A stretch of DNA of 18,834 nt, from positions 1 through 18,834 of the forward strand of contig JAPLDC010000448.1 of the NCBI GenBank assembly GCA_026391935.1, in the 5' to 3' direction. Each line of letters opens with the position of its first letter. The stretch's first letter is position 1. The stretch is from Bacteroidota bacterium (lineage in GTDB: Bacteria; Bacteroidota; Bacteroidia; 2-12-FULL-35-15). Below, one piece after another: positions 15,578-18,834 of this stretch. The translations under genes and the position numbers were made by a program. Under the pieces are notes generated by a model, which made no database searches, was not told the origin of the DNA, and worked only from the letters and a program-made list of their open reading frames with translations.

Positions 15578-15997
15578 ATGAAAAATATTTTCAGAGTACT
15601 ATTTTTAGTACTAGTATACAACACGGCAGGCTACTCACAATGTAATGGTTTCGCAAAAAAGAGCATCACTAAGTTAAAGCCTTATTTGAATACGCAACAA
15701 GTGTTTAGTACGGTTTTGTTAAATGGCGACAAAACACAACTTTCTTCTACCTTTTATTATGGTGATGAATATCGCCTTTTGATTAGTGCCCAAGATCAAT
15801 TAGGGAAAATCCAATTGAATGTTAAAGATGCCCAAGGCAATGTAGTTTATACCACTAAAGCATATGGAACCATCATGTGGGATTTTAATGTTGAATCAAC
15901 GCAGGATCTTACTTTAGAATTAATTACACCGCCAGCACCGGAAAAAGAAACAGTTGATAAAAGCGGATGCGTTTCTATCGTAATCGGATTTAAATAA
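15578..15997 (+). CDS. Small exported protein of unknown function
   Basis: 139 residues. A signal peptide (about 1-20) ends at GYSQ. The mature part is predicted mainly beta-stranded, with alternating polar and hydrophobic residues (YRLLISAQ, KIQLNVKDAQGNVVY), and has two cysteines (C22 and C131) near its two ends that could form a disulfide closing a beta-sandwich. A Pro/Glu-rich stretch (TPPAPEKE) precedes the last strand. I recognise no family. It follows the lipoprotein gene after 11 bases and is closed by a strong terminator, so the pair is a two-gene operon. Confidence 0.82.
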   Translation: MKNIFRVLFLVLVYNTAGYSQCNGFAKKSITKLKPYLNTQQVFSTVLLNGDKTQLSSTFYYGDEYRLLISAQDQLGKIQLNVKDAQGNVVYTTKAYGTIMWDFNVESTQDLTLELITPPAPEKETVDKSGCVSIVIGFK

Positions 15998-16022
15998 AAA
16001 CATTTTCTTTTATCATTTTAAG

Positions 16023-16053
16023 ATCCCCATACAACATGTATGGGGATTTTTTT
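16023..16053 (+). terminator. Rho-independent terminator of the lipoprotein operon
   Basis: ATCCCCATAC and GTATGGGGAT (16023-16032, 16038-16047) form a perfect 10-bp stem with loop AACAT, followed by T's to 16053. It faces the convergent gene that ends at 16063 and may partly serve it, though the minus-strand side lacks a solid T-run. Confidence 0.92.
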
Positions 16054-16062
16054 AATTGTTAA

Positions 16063-16974
16063 TTATAATTTCTCCAATGTAAAGGATAACATCAATTCAT
16101 TACGAAATTGATATTTGTATGGAGGATAAGGTGTATATCTTATTCTGCTGTCAATTATAAAATCCAGATATCTGAAGATCTTAATAATAATTCTATTTCG
16201 AAAATCAATGTCAAATTTTGAACGGTTGATCGCATTTGCAAAACAATGGGAGTAGTTTTCCCATCTTACATGAGTACCAATATTTTTTCGTATGTACGTC
16301 TGAATTCCAAATCCATATTCTGAGGTGATCAATGTTTTTTTGTAGATGATATCATTTTCATGATTGAAAGGTTCGAATTCTAAAAGAGGAGTTGTTGAAG
16401 TGCGTAAGGTCACGAAGGTGAAGTTCATTCTACATGTTTTCCAAAAATGAATTGTTGTTCCATAGCCAATTTCAATATTCATTGGACTCCCGAATCCTGA
16501 TGACCATCGTTTATTATAGGATCCGCTATCAGTATAACACATTTCATAAGTTGACAAGAATTGCGAATTAAAATAAAGTGTAAAAATATTTTCAATTTTT
16601 TTGTTGGTATTTTTCACAACCTCTGTACTAAAATCAAGGTAATCCGAATTTTTGTACCAAGTGCTATCAACAAATTTCATATATCCCAATTCTCCGTTAA
16701 AGCGGATATGTGTTTCCCAAAGGCTTCCAATGCTGTCGTAATTAACATTTGACCGCAACAAAAATGAATAATTGTTGTTGCCGTTATACTTCCAGTTCTT
16801 ATAATGGATATATGAAGCTGAAAAATTAGTTGAGTAAGTGATTGTTGATGGGAAATAAAAATGTTTTTTAGTCTTTATACTATCATTTTGCGACGATAAT
16901 GTTAGGGCATAGATATTGAAAATGATACTTAACAGAAAAATGTAATTTCTTCTGAGACCATATTTGTCAACCAT
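16063..16974 (-). CDS. Putative outer-membrane beta-barrel protein
   Basis: 303 residues. A hydrophobic segment (about 10-28) after a basic start is a probable signal peptide. The rest alternates aromatic and polar residues in strands of 8-12, for example YSFLLRSNVNYDS, RMNFTFVTLRTS and RNELMLSFTLEKL at the C-terminus, as in small barrels. NFSASYIHYKNWKYNGNNNY near 51-70 recalls the NW-x-GG block of Bacteroidota DUF3078-type outer-membrane proteins, but the match is loose and made from memory. Function unknown. It stands alone on the minus strand, with 111 bases before the lipoprotein gene upstream, in which I see no clear promoter. Confidence 0.75.
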   Translation of the reverse strand: MVDKYGLRRNYIFLLSIIFNIYALTLSSQNDSIKTKKHFYFPSTITYSTNFSASYIHYKNWKYNGNNNYSFLLRSNVNYDSIGSLWETHIRFNGELGYMKFVDSTWYKNSDYLDFSTEVVKNTNKKIENIFTLYFNSQFLSTYEMCYTDSGSYNKRWSSGFGSPMNIEIGYGTTIHFWKTCRMNFTFVTLRTSTTPLLEFEPFNHENDIIYKKTLITSEYGFGIQTYIRKNIGTHVRWENYSHCFANAINRSKFDIDFRNRIIIKIFRYLDFIIDSRIRYTPYPPYKYQFRNELMLSFTLEKL

Positions 16975-17085
16975 TTATTTTAATTTTTTGACAATCTGAA
17001 ATTTTGTATTAGTCAATTTCCTATCCAAAAATTTGGAAGGCCTGAATTATAACATGATTTGCAAAATCAAGCAACTCAAGAAATG

Positions 17086-17727
17086 CTAATGCTTTTTTCC
17101 GGTAGTTTTTGTTTTGTGACTATATATTTTAATCATGTCACTCTTTTCTAGTGGCCAAAAATCCATATAATCGGTGGTGACTTTAATAGTTTTTATTTTC
17201 GGATCATTTTTATTGACTATGCTTTTTTCCCAATCCTCCATTTTTATTTTATTTACTTTTCCTGTCCATTTTGCCCAATACATAATCAGATAATAATCAT
17301 ATCCTTTAAACTCGTCTGGATTGATATCCTTTCCATCTAACGTCTTTATTTGTTTAAGATATTCAGATAAATTATTAGTGGAATCTATTTTAATAACATT
17401 TTTTGGATTTAAAAAAGTTATTAAGCTGTCATTCTGTGCATTACATTTTTTATTATCTCTGTATAACATTAAATATCCGTTCCTGTCATAAAACCGGATC
17501 TCCGGTGTTCCGATGTCTCTGTTATAAAATTTAGTTAAGGCTGCTGTATCTTGGAGGCAGAAACTGTTTTCGGTTGAGAGGTTGTTTGCAGTTAAATAAT
17601 CGAGGATGCTTTTTTTATTTTCTACTTTTGGATTTCTGACACCGAATTGGTAAAACATAATTTTTGTACAGCCGAAATGTAAAATGATCAGTAGAAACGA
17701 ACAAAATAAAATTGTGATTTTTTTCAT
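17086..17727 (-). CDS. Putative lipoprotein with degenerate thioredoxin-like segment
   Basis: 213 residues. The N-terminus (MKKITILFCSFLLIILHFGC) is a signal sequence ending in a cysteine at position 20; the lipobox is unusual (HFGC) but the cysteine placement fits a lipoprotein. In the second half, YYLIMYWAKWTGKVNK (145-160) resembles the central strand and active site of a thioredoxin fold, where YWAxWCGxC would be expected; both catalytic cysteines are replaced here (T155, V158). A preceding FYDRNGYLMLYRD block (79-91) could be a beta-hairpin of the same fold. This is an inference from a short pattern. If right, the protein is redox-inactive and binding or structural. The C-terminus is strongly basic. 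Upstream lies a terminator of the 17800-18198 gene. Confidence 0.75.
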   Translation of the reverse strand: MKKITILFCSFLLIILHFGCTKIMFYQFGVRNPKVENKKSILDYLTANNLSTENSFCLQDTAALTKFYNRDIGTPEIRFYDRNGYLMLYRDNKKCNAQNDSLITFLNPKNVIKIDSTNNLSEYLKQIKTLDGKDINPDEFKGYDYYLIMYWAKWTGKVNKIKMEDWEKSIVNKNDPKIKTIKVTTDYMDFWPLEKSDMIKIYSHKTKTTGKKH

Positions 17728-17749
17728 ATATTTTAGATTTAGATTATTT

Positions 17750-17788
17750 AAAAAAGAGATGCCTGATTAAAATAACCGGCACCTCTTT
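17750..17788 (-). terminator. Rho-independent terminator of the small exported protein gene
   Basis: Read on the minus strand, AAAGAGGTGCC (17788-17778) pairs with GGCATCTCTTT (17763-17753), 11 bp with one G-T wobble and a 14-base loop, then six T's to 17750. The mismatch would be A-C on the plus strand, so the hairpin is only perfect as a minus-strand RNA. Confidence 0.8.
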
Positions 17789-17799
17789 CTAATTTTTAT

Positions 17800-18198
17800 T
17801 TATTTGATAAAGACAATTGTATACTGTGTTTTGGTTTCAACAACTTTATATTTTCCGCTTTTCACAGTGAATCTGTCGACCCCTAATTTTGCACATACAT
17901 CAGCAGGTAAACTATATGCAACCGGTACTTCAAATATTCCATTTATAAATTGTGCTTGATATACACTGTTTTGTGAGACACTTTTTATAATGGTTAGTTC
18001 TAAATTACCTGTATTGTCATTTATGGTTGCTGTCATATTTCTAGAAACACCGATTGTAATTTTGCAAAGCCCTCTTTCAATACACAATCCGCTCGCATCT
18101 CTGTGGCCAAATTCAACTGATAACGTAATAATTGGCCCAGCGAATGTCTGAGCGGTTGTCGCTAAAAGGATAGCGAATGCTAAAATTAATTTTTTCAT
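17800..18198 (-). CDS. Small exported cysteine-containing protein of unknown function
   Basis: 132 residues. A textbook signal peptide (MKKLILAFAILLATTAQTFA, cleavage after A20) leads to a mature domain of about 112 residues that is largely beta, with three cysteines: C39 and C45 in a short loop (CIERGLC) and C102. The final strands VKSGKYKVVETKTQYTIVFIK are typical of a small beta-sandwich. The family is not recognised. It is likely transcribed with the long structured leader lying between 18199 and about 18440, since no other promoter-like box is seen closer to the ATG, and it ends at its own terminator. Confidence 0.82.
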   Translation of the reverse strand: MKKLILAFAILLATTAQTFAGPIITLSVEFGHRDASGLCIERGLCKITIGVSRNMTATINDNTGNLELTIIKSVSQNSVYQAQFINGIFEVPVAYSLPADVCAKLGVDRFTVKSGKYKVVETKTQYTIVFIK

Positions 18199-18440
18199 AA
18201 TTTTTAAGGATAAATTGTTTTTTTTAATAAATTTTTAATAATTTCATCCTTGCAATGAAGCCGCAAGGTTTGCTTTGCTCAACGGCTCTTCAGAAGAGTG
18301 GTCAGCAATTAATTGTTTAAGTACTTTTTTTGTTTTACCTCCTTTCAAATTAAGTTAGTGTCAAGCCAACTTGTGTAAATGAAGAGCCGTTGTTTTTGGC
18401 TCGGTATTATCGCTTAATATGCATATTGAATCTATTAAGT
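18199..18440 (-). ncRNA. Putative long structured 5' leader or small RNA
   Basis: No convincing gene lies here, but the stretch is dense in complementary segments. A perfect 13-bp inverted repeat joins 18280-18292 (CAACGGCTCTTCA) to 18380-18392. GAGCC (18384-18388) can instead pair with GGCTC (18398-18402), and CTCTTC (18286-18291) with GAAGAG (18293-18298). Further stems are CCTTGC/GCAAGG (18248-18253, 18263-18268), the palindromes CAATTAATTG (18306-18315) and AAGTACTT (18319-18326), and a 7-bp stem around 18352-18372 that needs a G-U pair available only on the minus strand. A promoter-like box lies just upstream, at 18446-18453. It could be a regulatory leader of the 17800-18198 gene or an independent RNA. 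I cannot match it to a known RNA family. Confidence 0.4.
18280..18392. repeat. 13-bp perfect inverted repeat with 87-base interior
   Basis: CAACGGCTCTTCA at 18280-18292 and TGAAGAGCCGTTG at 18380-18392. There is no target-site duplication outside the arms, and no open frame for a transposase inside. Confidence 0.9.
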
Positions 18441-18445
18441 GGTCG

Positions 18446-18453
18446 CAAATATA
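18446..18453 (-). promoter_or_regulatory. -7 box for the minus-strand leader
   Basis: TATATTTG on the minus strand, an exact match to TAnnTTTG and identical to the boxes at 14545 and 14611. The -33 position (19 bases upstream) reads ATTC instead of TTTG. Transcription would start near 18440, about 240 bases before the ATG at 18198. Confidence 0.4.
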
Positions 18454-18768
18454 GATGAATATACACAGTAGCGAATTCCAATTAAGCTCAAATTAAGGAG
18501 TCGAACAATCTCATCTTTTCTCCAATTACCTGAGGATAAGTCAAAAAAGATTTTAATACTATTGTTTCGAAATCAAAATTTATAGTTGTGAACAGTGTTG
18601 TGAACAAATACATTTATTTTCAAAAACGTAAATTGTTTTTTGATTCTAATATTAGTTGAAAAGTGAAATTGTTATTGTGTTTTACTTCAAAAAATCGGAT
18701 AAAATAAAGGAGATATAATCAGAGTAATAATATTATCCTCTATTTTAAAAAGGCGTTAAATTCCTCAA
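18454..18768. other. AT-rich intergenic stretch without a recognisable gene
   Basis: No frame of convincing length or composition, tRNA or terminator is seen on either strand. The one notable element is a tandem copy of GTTGTGAACA at 18585-18594 and 18597-18606. Confidence 0.6.
18585..18606. repeat. Tandem 10-bp direct repeat, 12-bp period
   Basis: GTTGTGAACA occurs twice, separated by GT. A spacing of just over one helical turn would put both copies on nearly the same face of the DNA, as in tandem protein-binding sites. The reverse complement TTGTTCACA distantly resembles a DnaA box. Confidence 0.6.
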
Positions 18769-18808
18769 AGAACGAACGTTCTACCTATTCGTTTTTTTCT
18801 TATCTTTG
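18769..18808 (+). promoter_or_regulatory. Promoter with palindromic element, pointing out of the window
   Basis: TATCTTTG at 18801-18808 matches the -7 consensus TAnnTTTG exactly. AGAACG and CGTTCT around AA (18769-18782) form a 14-bp dyad that falls across the expected -33 region, where no TTG is found. The regulated gene would begin beyond base 18834. Confidence 0.38.
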
Positions 18809-18834
18809 TAACAGTTCTTTATCACTTATCAAGA

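Noticed and set aside
17025..17068. Short dyads CCAAA-AA-TTTGG and GATTT-GCA-AAATC before the barrel gene at 16974
   Set aside because: Arms of five bases in AT-rich DNA are expected by chance, and no promoter box accompanies them.
18277..18392. Integron attC-like site
   Set aside because: GCTCAAC at 18277-18283 fits the RYYYAAC core pattern, but the other end reads GTTGTTT and not GTTRRRY, the 13-bp arms are perfect instead of interrupted, and no cassette or integrase is near.
18280..18392. Miniature inverted-repeat transposable element
   Set aside because: The perfect terminal repeats would fit, but there is no flanking target duplication and the arms take part in additional local stems; a structured RNA explains more.
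18500..18834. Replication origin
   Set aside because: AT-rich with two TTGTTCACA-like words, but these differ from the DnaA consensus, and no dnaA, dnaN or other origin-linked gene is present.
1..18834. tRNA, rRNA, CRISPR arrays, insertion sequences, phage genes
   Set aside because: Looked for cloverleaf T-arm sequences, regular spaced repeats and transposase or integrase motifs on both strands and found none; the GGTTCGAATTC-like match near 16371 is inside a coding region and has no tRNA around it.

Overview
The window looks like a chromosomal stretch of an AT-rich, probably aerobic member of the Bacteroidota. The signs are a type IX secretion sorting domain behind PKD repeats, a caa3-type oxidase accessory cluster in the order usual for the phylum, a TPR plus SpoIIE-phosphatase sensor, many outer-membrane barrel and lipoprotein genes, almost no Shine-Dalgarno sequences, and several promoter boxes of the TAnnTTTG type. 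I see no rRNA, tRNA, CRISPR array, transposase or phage gene.

Layout. (1) 1-1245: the 3' end of a secreted PKD/T9SS protein and a strong terminator. (2) 1299-7803, plus strand: a compact surface-polysaccharide operon. Gmd and Fcl make GDP-L-fucose from GDP-mannose, a WecA/TagO-like enzyme starts lipid-linked glycan synthesis, and two paralogous outer-membrane barrel proteins (RemB/Wzi-like) sit on either side of it. It ends at a 25-bp perfect palindrome. (3) 7909-12442, plus strand: cytochrome oxidase maturation and accessory genes, namely heme O synthase, two different subunit III proteins, subunit IV, Sco, a DUF420/CtaM-like protein and a small CxxC membrane protein. Subunits I and II are not in the window. 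(4) 12495-14528, minus strand: a membrane-anchored TPR/SpoIIE phosphatase, divergent from (5) 14658-15997, plus strand: an unrecognised lipoprotein and a small exported protein. (6) 16063-18198, minus strand: an outer-membrane barrel, a lipoprotein with a degenerate thioredoxin-like patch, and a small exported cysteine-containing protein. (7) 18199-18834: about 640 bases without a convincing gene. The first 240 or so look like a long structured leader or small RNA read on the minus strand, and the far end carries a promoter pointing out of the window.

How the genes work together. Block 2 supplies an activated deoxysugar and a lipid-linked first sugar, and probably outer-membrane parts for exporting or anchoring the product; no polymerase, flippase or other glycosyltransferase is present, so it is only part of the pathway. 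Block 3 builds, metallates and completes a terminal oxidase whose catalytic subunits must be encoded elsewhere. The least explained and most interesting piece is the leader at 18244-18440, where one 12-13 base element can pair in mutually exclusive ways.
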